Shown here: one piece after another, positions 8,519-13,591 of the stretch | Layout of the letters: the number at the start of each line of letters is the position of its first letter | How positions within the stretch are numbered: position 1 is the first letter of the stretch | Origin: Clostridia bacterium | Lineage (GTDB): Bacteria; Bacillota_A; Clostridia; Oscillospirales; QAKW01 | Direction: 5' to 3' | Assembly: GCA_017396865.1 (NCBI GenBank) | Contig: JAFQKO010000183.1 | Span: 1-14,455, forward strand | DNA length: 14,455 nt | Made by a program: the position numbers and the translations under genes | Notes under the pieces: generated by a model | What the model was told of the DNA's origin: nothing | Databases searched by the model: none | Seen by the model: only the letters and a program-made list of their open reading frames with translations

Positions 8519-8605
8519 GGCTGCGATCAAAGGTTAATTCCTAATATAAAAATAACCGCCTGGATTTTCCAGGCGGTATTTTTATGGAATTAACCGATCG
8601 CAGCC
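8519..8605. repeat. 87-bp palindromic element with terminator-like core
   Basis: Nested inverted arms: GGCTGCGATC / GATCGCAGCC at the ends, GGTTAATTCC / GGAATTAACC inside, ATAAAAATA / TATTTTTAT next, and CCGCCTGGA-TTT-TCCAGGCGG at the core. Only AAA, TAAT and A bulges interrupt the left arm. The core plus T runs on either side could stop transcription both ways. The form (no ORF, ends complementary) is that of a small MITE-like or dispersed palindromic repeat. Confidence 0.85.
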
Positions 8606-8609
8606 AACT

Positions 8610-8764
8610 ATGATTGCCTGCGGCAAGTTATGAGTTATGAGATGCTTCGCATCGTTATAAGTTGCCTTCGGCAACGCTGACTCCGTCGGGCAATCATATC
8701 ATAACGAAAGCCATCGGCTTTCTCATAACATTCCCGAAGGGAATTCATAACTCTAAACTCATAA
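8610..8764. repeat. Array of short hairpins with three-base loops
   Basis: Consecutive perfect hairpins, each with a 3-nt loop: TTGCC-TGC-GGCAA (8614-8626), GATGC-TTC-GCATC (8641-8653), GTTGCC-TTC-GGCAAC (8661-8675), GAAAGCC-ATC-GGCTTTC (8706-8722), ATTCCC-GAA-GGGAAT (8730-8744). They are joined by GTTATGAG / CATAACTC-type linkers. Larger arms enclose parts of the set: ATGATTGCC (8610-8618) with GGCAATCAT (8689-8697), and GTTATGAG with CTCATAA near the ends. The minus strand is open in one frame for 41 codons across the whole array (8760-8635). Confidence 0.8.
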
Positions 8765-8877
8765 ATAATTTCCCTCTTTTGCTGATAGCAGCACAGGCTG
8801 CTATTAAAGAATCTAAGTAATCAGATTTAACCTTGTAGAAGAAATTCTTTCCTAATGAACTAATATATGTATAACAG

Positions 8878-8919
8878 AAACTCGGCTAAAATGCGATTAA
8901 ACTACATTTAGCCGAGTTT
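8878..8919. terminator. Terminator at the 3' end of the hip operon
   Basis: A 13-bp stem AAACTCGGCTAAA (8878-8890) with TTTAGCCGAGTTT (8907-8919) and a 16-nt loop abuts the hipT stop codon. The plus strand continues as TTTTTAATATTTTT. In the hipT direction the tail is the weaker TTTCTGTTAT. Probably works both ways. Confidence 0.75.
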
Positions 8920-9870
8920 TTAATATTTTTGTAGAATAGCTATTCTATTTTCAATCAGGTTTACAAGAGCCACTTTCATATCGTCAGGCATATAAGACTC
9001 TCTGCACATAGCAATATATTTATCCTTAAGCTTAACGATTTTTTCAATCATCTTTTCTGCGGCTTTATCCGCAATACCAATCGTTTCAGCAAAGACAATG
9101 AAATCTTTTCTGCGAATATTCTGTTTTTTGCCGTTGATGGTCAACGCTAACTGTTCCCCGTCGGTGGGAATAACCACGTTCGTGGAAAGCATATCGTACG
9201 CGGCGGATAAGATATATTCTTTGCTTTTTTCTGCTGTTTCGATAAGCGAGAAATTTTTTAAGTGCATATCCGAGTTGCCGACCGCAAAAGAGAATACAAT
9301 CCTTAAAAACATTTGTGAAAGTGCAAGCGCCTTGTTAGATGCATACGTCGAAATAACTTTACCGCAACGTTCATAAGAACCACGGTACTTGTCTTCGGTA
9401 AGTCTTCCGTCAAGCTGACAAAAATCTTCCATCGCAAGCATTTGTCCGTTCACGCGGTCGATACGTTTCGTGATATAAGCGTAAGCATTGTCCTGAGACG
9501 GTAAGCGAAGCAAAGCAAAGGGAACCGTTTTAATGCCACTTGCTTCTGCCATTTGCATAACAAGATATTCCATTTCGGGCAAAGCAACGTATTCATCGGT
9601 TTGAGGCTTTAAAATATATCCCGTAGGATAATTCACAAGGGTTAAACGCGGAGTTTCCTCCTGTGATAAATGAAGTGACAACTTCTTCTGCACGCCGGGC
9701 ACAGTAAAACCTTTATTTGTATTCTCTATGGCAATTTGATTTAGAACGTCTTTCGAAACGTCAATATCGGGGAACTTCGTTGTTCCAAAAAAGGATTTTA
9801 TGCAGGATAAGTGCCATCCATACTTATTTTCGGTTCGGAGTATTTTTCCGCAGCACAAACAACGGCTCAT
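8920..9870 (-). CDS. hipT: HipT-like Ser/Thr kinase toxin (HipA kinase domain without its N-terminal subdomain)
   Basis: 316 aa, HipA-fold kinase. Seen: a Cys-rich head with CLCCG (Cys4, Cys7) and WHLSC (His20, Cys23) then FFGT, a possible zinc knuckle; a Gly-rich loop TVPGVQKK (56-63); ILKP with Lys88; KRIDR (135-139); the catalytic segment GNSDMHLKNF (198-207) with Asp201 and Asn206; and AYDM with Asp226. All kinase residues are kept, so it should be active. Known HipA and HipT enzymes phosphorylate aminoacyl-tRNA synthetases and stop translation; the target here is unknown. The usual N-terminal subdomain of HipA is encoded separately by the preceding gene, with a 4-bp ATGA overlap. Thr56 and Pro58 stand where HipA and HipT carry regulatory serines. 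Base composition is more AT-rich than the flanking genes, which suggests transfer. Confidence 0.9.
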   Translation of the reverse strand: MSRCLCCGKILRTENKYGWHLSCIKSFFGTTKFPDIDVSKDVLNQIAIENTNKGFTVPGVQKKLSLHLSQEETPRLTLVNYPTGYILKPQTDEYVALPEMEYLVMQMAEASGIKTVPFALLRLPSQDNAYAYITKRIDRVNGQMLAMEDFCQLDGRLTEDKYRGSYERCGKVISTYASNKALALSQMFLRIVFSFAVGNSDMHLKNFSLIETAEKSKEYILSAAYDMLSTNVVIPTDGEQLALTINGKKQNIRRKDFIVFAETIGIADKAAEKMIEKIVKLKDKYIAMCRESYMPDDMKVALVNLIENRIAILQKY

Positions 9871-10196
9871 ACCTTCGCCCCCTTTATTTGAACGTTACCT
9901 ATTGGGTCTTTGCAAGCAACAAGTAATAATCCAAAACGGTCTTTACGGTCAATTTTCCAGTTTCGGCTAACCATATCAAGCAGCCAACCTTCAGGAATAA
10001 GACCATCAAAAAAAGCAAAAAGCGTTTTAGAGGTGTATTCTTCTGCTTGAATCGGCAAAGTTAAGCTTACAGCGGTCGGATTTTCGCTTTCAAGATAATC
10101 GTTATCATAAGTAAACGAATATCCGAAATCAGTTTCCTTCAAGGTTCCTGCAAAGGTTTCCCGTACGTATACATACGCTGTTCTGTATGCTTCCAT
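9867..10196 (-). CDS. hipS: HipS-like protein (stand-alone HipA N-terminal subdomain)
   Basis: 109 aa, matching in full the N-terminal subdomain that normally begins HipA: VYVRETFAGTLKE, FTYDNDYLE, SLTLPIQAEEY, FFDGLIPEG (62-70) and DRFGLLLVACKDPIGNVQI (86-104). In the described HipBST systems this separate piece (HipS) acts as the antitoxin that neutralises HipT, while HipB gives DNA binding. That role is inferred here from the gene order and domain split. It starts in a TAATG overlap with hipB and ends in an ATGA overlap with hipT, so all three are translationally coupled. The alternative, that this is a frameshifted hipA, is less likely: the break falls at the domain border and the kinase has its own extra N-terminal knuckle. 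Confidence 0.88.
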   Translation of the reverse strand: MEAYRTAYVYVRETFAGTLKETDFGYSFTYDNDYLESENPTAVSLTLPIQAEEYTSKTLFAFFDGLIPEGWLLDMVSRNWKIDRKDRFGLLLVACKDPIGNVQIKGAKV

Positions 10197-10396
10197 TAGT
10201 CATCCTTCCTTCCGGGAACTGCCTTCATGCCAAACATTGAAAGGGCTTGATTTACCTTATCCATTCGAACGGTTTCTTTGCCTTGCTCGAGTTCACGAAC
10301 AAAACGAAGACCAAGTCCACTATAGATTGCGAAATCTTCCTGAGTAAGACCTGCCTCTTTTCTTTTTTGTTTGATAAATTCAGCAATTGTATTCAT
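10196..10396 (-). CDS. hipB: HipB-like XRE-family helix-turn-helix repressor
   Basis: 66 aa from the ATG at 10394-10396. A Cro/C1-type helix-turn-helix covers about 17-38 (GLTQEDFAIYSGLGLRFVRE), followed by LEQGKETVRMDKVNQAL, a close match to HipB family proteins. It should bind the inverted repeat in its own promoter and repress the operon, perhaps with HipS and HipT. A longer reading from GTG 10411-10409 is possible on paper, but that codon overlaps the -10 box, so it would not be in the mRNA. The ATG lies about one -10 distance from the promoter, with no ribosome site, implying a leaderless transcript. Stop overlaps the hipS start by one base. Confidence 0.88.
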   Translation of the reverse strand: MNTIAEFIKQKRKEAGLTQEDFAIYSGLGLRFVRELEQGKETVRMDKVNQALSMFGMKAVPGRKDD

Positions 10397-10402
10397 AAAC
10401 GT

Positions 10403-10431
10403 ATTATACACCCTATCGGGTATAATGTCAA
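10403..10431 (-). promoter_or_regulatory. Consensus promoter of hipBST
   Basis: On the minus strand TTGACA (10431-10426), 17 bp, TATAAT (10408-10403): perfect sigma-A hexamers and spacing. Only six bases separate the -10 from the hipB ATG, so the start of transcription should fall on or next to the A of ATG. Confidence 0.9.
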
Positions 10432-10462
10432 GAGTTTTCCCCTATAATTATACCCGATAGGG
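10411..10462. promoter_or_regulatory. Operator: 16-bp inverted repeat around the hip promoter
   Basis: CCCTATCGGGTATAAT (10411-10426) and ATTATACCCGATAGGG (10447-10462) are a perfect inverted repeat with a 20-bp gap. One arm fills the -35/-10 spacer, the other lies upstream of the -35. Each arm contains an imperfect palindrome CCCnATnGGG, the sort of site expected for a HipB dimer. Binding would block RNA polymerase directly. Confidence 0.85.
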
Positions 10463-10482
10463 ATTAAACTATTCGCAAAACA

Positions 10483-10591
10483 TTATAAAAAAACAAGGAG
10501 AAAGAGTAAAATCTTCTTTCTCCTTGTAATTTTTAATATTGGCAGAGACCGTAAATGTCTTTTCCATTTTTCTGCGGTCGGTGCCTTTTTC
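10483..10591. repeat. 109-bp direct repeat, copy 1
   Basis: Begins TTATAAAAAAACAAGG and ends GTGCCTTTTTC. It contains a hairpin, ACAAGGAGAAAGA (10493-10505) with TCTTTCTCCTTGT (10515-10527), followed on the minus strand by T7, a good terminator in the jag direction. A second hairpin, GGCA..GACCG / CGGTC..TGCC (10541-10584), is followed by T5 on the plus strand. The second copy lies 249 bp to the right and has exactly the same length. Confidence 0.85.
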
Positions 10592-10629
10592 ATCGCATCA
10601 AAGACTGATCGAAAAAGAGTACAGAATTC

Positions 10630-10679
10630 GTTGAAAAGATCCCGACGGCGTATGTGATACGCCGAGCGGTCTTTTCGAC
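10630..10679. repeat. Long two-part hairpin between the direct repeats
   Basis: Outer stem GTTGAAAAGA (10630-10639) with TCTTTTCGAC (10670-10679) has one wobble. The inner stem CGGCGTAT (10646-10653) with ATACGCCG (10657-10664) has a three-base loop GTG. Internal loops join the two. No coding content. Confidence 0.75.
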
Positions 10680-10701
10680 GGATAGCAGAAAAATTTTAAA
10701 T

Positions 10702-10727
10702 AAAATCCGCATCACCATGCGGATTTT
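10702..10727. terminator. Bidirectional intrinsic terminator
   Basis: AAAATCCGCAT (10702-10712), loop CACC, ATGCGGATTTT (10717-10727), with TT continuing on the plus strand and TTTTATTT on the minus strand. It backs up the terminator in repeat copy 2 for read-through from jag. Confidence 0.8.
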
Positions 10728-10731
10728 TTCC

Positions 10732-10840
10732 TTATAAAAAGAACAAGGAGAAAGAGTAGAGTTCTCTTTCTCCTTGTAATTTAAAACATTGGCACATGCT
10801 TTTCGCATCTTTTTATTTTTCTGCGGTCGGTGCCTTTTTC
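10732..10840. repeat. 109-bp direct repeat, copy 2, with jag operon terminator
   Basis: Same layout as copy 1. The hairpin ACAAGGAGAAAGAG (10743-10756) with CTCTTTCTCCTTGT (10764-10777), a perfect 14-bp stem with a 7-nt loop, is followed on the minus strand by TCTTTTTAT. It is the first strong stop signal after jag. The conserved right end CTGCGGTCGGTGCCTTTTTC (10821-10840) equals 10572-10591 of copy 1. The part between hairpin and right end differs most. Confidence 0.85.
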
Positions 10841-10852
10841 GACAGTCTTTTT

Positions 10853-11725
10853 TTATTTCTTGTAGCTGACGACCACTCGCCGCTTCGGCTCACTGCCGAC
10901 AGAGAAGGTGGAAATCCGATCGCGGCCGTTGAGAGCGGCATGGATAATGCGGCGCTCATAGGGGCTCATCGGCTCCATGGTGATATTTCTCTTATACTTA
11001 ATGGCCTTCTCGGCATTCTTTTCTGCCAGGCTCTGGAGGGTCTTGATACGCTTGGCGCGGTAGTTCTCGGTATCGAGGGTCACCCGCAGCTTATCGTTGT
11101 TGCCCTTATTGATCACCAGACTGCAGAGGTACTGCGCAGCGTCGAGGGTCTCGCCGCGGCGGCCGATCAGCACGCCCATCTTGGCACCGCTGACCTCAAC
11201 GTAGTAGTGGTCGTCCTCGCCCAGCTCTACCTTGACGGCGCTATCCTCTTCGGCACCGATATGAACCAGCAGGCCGTTGAGAAATTCAATGATCTTCTTG
11301 GAATTTTCATCGTCCACCGGCTTTTTCTCCACCTCGGGGAAAAGGGGAGCGGCGGGCTTCTTTTCTTCCTTCTTGTTGATTTTTTCGGGCTCCAGCATAG
11401 CGGGAGTGATGGTTGCCTTCTTCGGCTCGGCCTTCTTTTCGGCAGGCTTCTTTTCGGCCTTCTTCTCGGCAGGCTTCTTATCCTTTTTGGCGATCTTTTC
11501 GGGCTCCCAGGCGGGGGCGGGCTTCTTCTTTTCGGGCTTAGGATCGGGAACGGTGATCTCCACCTTGATCTTGGCGGGGGTTGCACCGAAGCCTAAAAAG
11601 CCCTTAGTGGGAGTTTCCTCCACAACATAGCTCAAAAGATCTTTATCTTCGCCCAGCTCGGCGGCGGCTGCTTCAACCGCTGCTTCGATGGTTTTCCCTT
11701 CAAAAAACAGTTCTTTAATTGCCAT
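10853..11725 (-). CDS. khpB: KhpB (Jag/EloR) RNA-binding protein
   Basis: 290 aa, cytoplasmic RNA-binding protein that pairs with KhpA in Firmicutes and affects cell elongation and division; the name Jag comes from its place next to spoIIIJ. Parts: Jag-N domain (1-58, with TPTKGFLGFG at 38-47); a low-complexity linker rich in Lys, Pro, Glu and Ala (about 60-140) with repeated KKPAEKKAE units; a KH domain (about 144-218) with GVLIGRRGETLD (184-195); and an R3H domain (about 225-290) with MSPYERRIIHAAL (253-265). It lies 15 bp after the yidC stop. It is last in the rpmH operon here, because mnmE, the usual next gene, is about 9 kb away. Confidence 0.97.
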   Translation of the reverse strand: MAIKELFFEGKTIEAAVEAAAAELGEDKDLLSYVVEETPTKGFLGFGATPAKIKVEITVPDPKPEKKKPAPAWEPEKIAKKDKKPAEKKAEKKPAEKKAEPKKATITPAMLEPEKINKKEEKKPAAPLFPEVEKKPVDDENSKKIIEFLNGLLVHIGAEEDSAVKVELGEDDHYYVEVSGAKMGVLIGRRGETLDAAQYLCSLVINKGNNDKLRVTLDTENYRAKRIKTLQSLAEKNAEKAIKYKRNITMEPMSPYERRIIHAALNGRDRISTFSVGSEPKRRVVVSYKK

Positions 11726-11740
11726 AGTTCTCTTTTATCC

Positions 11741-12736
11741 TTATTTCTTTTTCTTCTGTGTTGCTTCGATGGCAGCGGCCTTCTTGGCAGCGGCTGCGCT
11801 TCTCTTGGCACGCTTTTGCTCCCGTGCCTTGGCGATCTTTGCCTCTTCCTCGGCCAATACCTTGGCGGGGTCATACATCTTATGCAGAATGAAATGCTGG
11901 GCAATACCCAGAATGTTACCCACGATCCAGTAGAGACCCAGCGCACCGTTTACGCTGAAGCAGAAAAATACGGTGATCAGGGGCATCACGTACATCATGG
12001 TCTTGCCGGAGCAGCCGCCCTGCATGGAGGGATCCTGCGTCATGGCGCTGGTCTTCTGAGAGAGCCAGGAGACCAAAAAGCCGGTCAGACCTGCGGCGAT
12101 GGGGATCAGCAGCGTCCAGCCCATTGCCTCGCTGGGGATATCGGAAAGGCTGAATAAGCCGAAGAAGGTACCGCCTCTTAAGCCGGTATCGATATCGGCA
12201 TTCGATGCTGCGTTGAAAACCTGATCCTCCACGTTGGTGATGGCGCTGTAGTCGGCAGCACCCTTGGAAATGGTTTCACCGATGGCGGTCATCGTCTTGG
12301 CCAAGGTCTCGCTGACCTTTTCACCGGCAGCCTCCAAGGCACCAACGGCCTTTTCGGCCAATTCATAAATACCCTTGGGATCCAAGCCCGCACCGTAGGT
12401 CAGGGGGCGGCGCACGATGGAATAGATAATAAAGATCAGCGGCAGCTGGATCAGCATGGGCAGGCAGCTGCTCATGGGGTTGTAGCCCTCGCGCTGATAT
12501 AGCTTTTGCAGCTCCTCGTTGTACTTAATTTTATTATCGCCGTAGCGCTTTTGCAGCTCGGCCATATGGGGGCGCATCCGCACCATATTGAGCTGATTCT
12601 TCTGCTGCTTCATCATCAGCGGGAAAAGAACGAGCTTCGTAATCAATGCATAAAAGCACAAGGCCAGACCGTAGTTCTTGAAGATATACATTCCGGCCTT
12701 CATCACCCACGCAAAGGGGGTAATCAAAAAATCCAT
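11741..12736 (-). CDS. yidC: YidC/SpoIIIJ/Oxa1-family membrane protein insertase
   Basis: 331 aa, inserts proteins into the cytoplasmic membrane alone or with Sec. Membrane segments: about 22-43, 90-110, 207-225 and 249-283. The conserved core ALITKLVLFPLMMKQQK (30-46) is followed by the cytoplasmic helical hairpin (about 45-88). The loop between the second and third segments is long (about 112-200) and carries Ala/Glu/Lys-rich helical sequence. The C-tail (from about 290) is basic (AKAREQKRAKRSAAAAKKAA), as in ribosome-binding YidC tails. No lipoprotein Cys is seen near the N-terminus. Lys34 occupies the place of the hydrophilic-groove Arg in Bacillus SpoIIIJ and many homologues. The gene abuts yidD (TAAATG). 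Confidence 0.97.
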   Translation of the reverse strand: MDFLITPFAWVMKAGMYIFKNYGLALCFYALITKLVLFPLMMKQQKNQLNMVRMRPHMAELQKRYGDNKIKYNEELQKLYQREGYNPMSSCLPMLIQLPLIFIIYSIVRRPLTYGAGLDPKGIYELAEKAVGALEAAGEKVSETLAKTMTAIGETISKGAADYSAITNVEDQVFNAASNADIDTGLRGGTFFGLFSLSDIPSEAMGWTLLIPIAAGLTGFLVSWLSQKTSAMTQDPSMQGGCSGKTMMYVMPLITVFFCFSVNGALGLYWIVGNILGIAQHFILHKMYDPAKVLAEEEAKIAKAREQKRAKRSAAAAKKAAAIEATQKKKK

Positions 12737-12991
12737 TTACTTCTTTCTCCTTTTAAATAAGTGATCCGGAACCGGATCATACCCCCCCATCGACCAGGGG
12801 TTACAGCGCAGGATGCGCCATAAAGCCATGCCGCCGCCGATCAATATGCCGAAGCGCAAAATCGCCGTACAGGCGTAAGCGGAGCAGGTTGGGTAGTATT
12901 TGCAGGTGGCAGGGAAATGGGGTGAAATCCATTTCTGATAAGCGCGGATCGGTAAAATAAAGAGCTTTCGGACGGCCTTCAGTATGCTCAA
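12737..12991 (-). CDS. yidD: YidD membrane protein insertion efficiency factor
   Basis: 84 aa, typical size. A small protein held at the membrane by an amphipathic N-terminal helix and reported to help YidC-dependent insertion. Signature: IRAYQKWISP (15-24), CKYYPTCSAYA (30-40) with Cys30 and Cys36, and LRCNPWSMGGYDPVP (61-75) with Cys63. Its start overlaps the rnpA stop by four bases (ATGA), and its stop touches the yidC start. This spacing supports coupled translation of rnpA-yidD-yidC. Confidence 0.96.
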   Translation of the reverse strand: MSILKAVRKLFILPIRAYQKWISPHFPATCKYYPTCSAYACTAILRFGILIGGGMALWRILRCNPWSMGGYDPVPDHLFKRRKK

Positions 12992-13305
12992 GCTGAAAAA
13001 ACCTCCCTCATAATGCGGGCAAAATCGGTGCTTTTACAATGCAGCGCCTTGCTCCGCGCCACGATCACAATATCATGGCCCTGAGGCAACAGGGCAGCCT
13101 CAGCGCGCACGCCCTCCCGAATAATTCGGCGGATGCGGTTGCGTTGGGGGGAATTCCCCAGCTTTTTACTGACAGTCAGCCCCAGCCGAGTTACCCCCAG
13201 CCGATTCTTCCGCCAATAAACAACCGCTTCCTTAAAGACCGCGCTCTTACCCTGATGGTACGCTCTTTTAAAGTTTACGTTTTCCTTTACGCTTTCGATC
13301 CTCAT
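12988..13305 (-). CDS. rnpA: Ribonuclease P protein component
   Basis: 105 aa, the protein subunit that helps RNase P RNA mature tRNA 5' ends. NFKRAYHQGK (11-20) and the basic helix SPQRNRIRRIIRE (52-64) with the RNR motif are diagnostic. LGLTVSKKLGNS (41-52) forms the central strand/turn before the helix. AAGGA lies ahead of the ATG. It follows rpmH by 52 bp, a gap that contains a terminator-like hairpin and so may lower its expression relative to L34. Confidence 0.97.
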   Translation of the reverse strand: MRIESVKENVNFKRAYHQGKSAVFKEAVVYWRKNRLGVTRLGLTVSKKLGNSPQRNRIRRIIREGVRAEAALLPQGHDIVIVARSKALHCKSTDFARIMREVFSA

Positions 13306-13322
13306 TTTTTTCCTTCAATAAA

Positions 13323-13350
13323 AAAGGCCACAATGGGAATTGCGGCCTTT
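13323..13350 (-). terminator. Attenuating terminator between rpmH and rnpA
   Basis: AAAGGCCACAAT (13323-13334) with ATTGCGGCCTTT (13339-13350), a 12-bp stem including one wobble, has a 4-nt loop and a T6 run on the minus strand. It lies just after the rpmH stop, where partial termination would let the ribosomal protein be made in excess of RnpA and the distal genes. Inferred from structure. Confidence 0.8.
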
Positions 13351-13357
13351 ATTTTGA

Positions 13358-13492
13358 TTAGTGAGTTAATCTTTTTCTGCCCTTTGCTCTTCTTCTGGCC
13401 AAAACCTTGCGGCCATTCGCAGTCAGCATTCTCTTTCTGAAGCCGTGAACCTTGCTTCTCTGTCTTTTCTTAGGCTGATAAGTCCGAACCAT
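13358..13492 (-). CDS. rpmH: Ribosomal protein bL34
   Basis: 44 aa, a standard length for bL34 of the large ribosomal subunit. The translation starts [20 protein letters not shown], continues [20 protein letters not shown] and ends RLTH, an almost complete match to the family consensus. AAAGGAGG lies 7-8 bases upstream of the ATG at 13490-13492. First gene of the operon rpmH-rnpA-yidD-yidC-khpB, read from the consensus promoter at 13553-13581. Confidence 0.98.
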   Translation of the reverse strand: MVRTYQPKKRQRSKVHGFRKRMLTANGRKVLARRRAKGRKRLTH

Positions 13493-13552
13493 TCTTCTAA
13501 CCTCCTTTAATCCGTAAGGAATATTTTATAATTCATTTTTTGAGCACCATAT

Positions 13553-13581
13553 ATTATATATAAGTGAACATAATTTGTCAA
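13553..13581 (-). promoter_or_regulatory. Consensus promoter of the rpmH operon
   Basis: On the minus strand TTGACA (13581-13576), 17 bp, TATAAT (13558-13553): perfect hexamers and spacing. Predicted start near 13546 gives a leader of about 55 nt to rpmH. It lies in the 99-bp gap between glyS and rpmH, which is very AT-rich. No DnaA boxes are seen in the gap. Confidence 0.9.
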
Positions 13582-13591
13582 CAAGAAAAAA

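Larger units (their letters stand above)
8307..8919. other. Gene-free stretch between rubrerythrin and the hip operon
   Basis: It holds, left to right: the rubrerythrin upstream region, the SLOG remnant, the 87-bp palindrome, the triplet-loop hairpin array, a further hairpin ATAGCAGC-ACAG-GCTGCTAT (8785-8804), and the hip terminator. On the minus strand 8865-8762 can also be read as an unbroken peptide containing KNFFYKVKSDYLDSLIAACA. I do not count it as a gene because no ribosome site or start is seen. Confidence 0.6.
10412..10852. other. Gene-free stretch between hipB and jag
   Basis: It contains the hip promoter/operator, two 109-bp direct repeats, a long hairpin at 10630-10679 and a terminator at 10702-10727. 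Short frames run through the repeats on the minus strand (both containing NYKEKE and TLSPC), but they have no ribosome sites and coincide with the hairpins, so I regard them as non-coding. Confidence 0.6.

Noticed and set aside
8240..8593. Plus-strand open frame of about 117 codons between rubrerythrin and the palindrome
   Set aside because: It runs antisense to the rubrerythrin start and through the SLOG remnant and the palindrome, with no ribosome site or family resemblance.
8610..8764. Possible CRISPR array
   Set aside because: The hairpins differ in sequence, are irregularly spaced and have no unique spacers of constant length.
10397..10411. GTG start extending hipB by five residues
   Set aside because: The GTG and next codons overlap the -10 hexamer, so they would lie upstream of the transcript start.
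10572..10591. GGCACCGACCGCAG on the minus strand, resembling the GGCACCGAGTCGGTGC tail of a Cas9 tracrRNA
   Set aside because: The hairpin is not formed by this word itself, and no cas genes, CRISPR repeats or anti-repeat are in the window.
10590..10808. Small minus-strand frame (72 codons) through the 109-bp repeat, with a similar short frame in copy 1
   Set aside because: It lacks a ribosome site and coincides with terminator hairpins. The similarity between the two peptides follows from the DNA repeat.
13493..13591. Replication origin next to rpmH
   Set aside because: No DnaA boxes or unwinding-type repeats are seen. The AT-rich gap is explained by the rpmH promoter.
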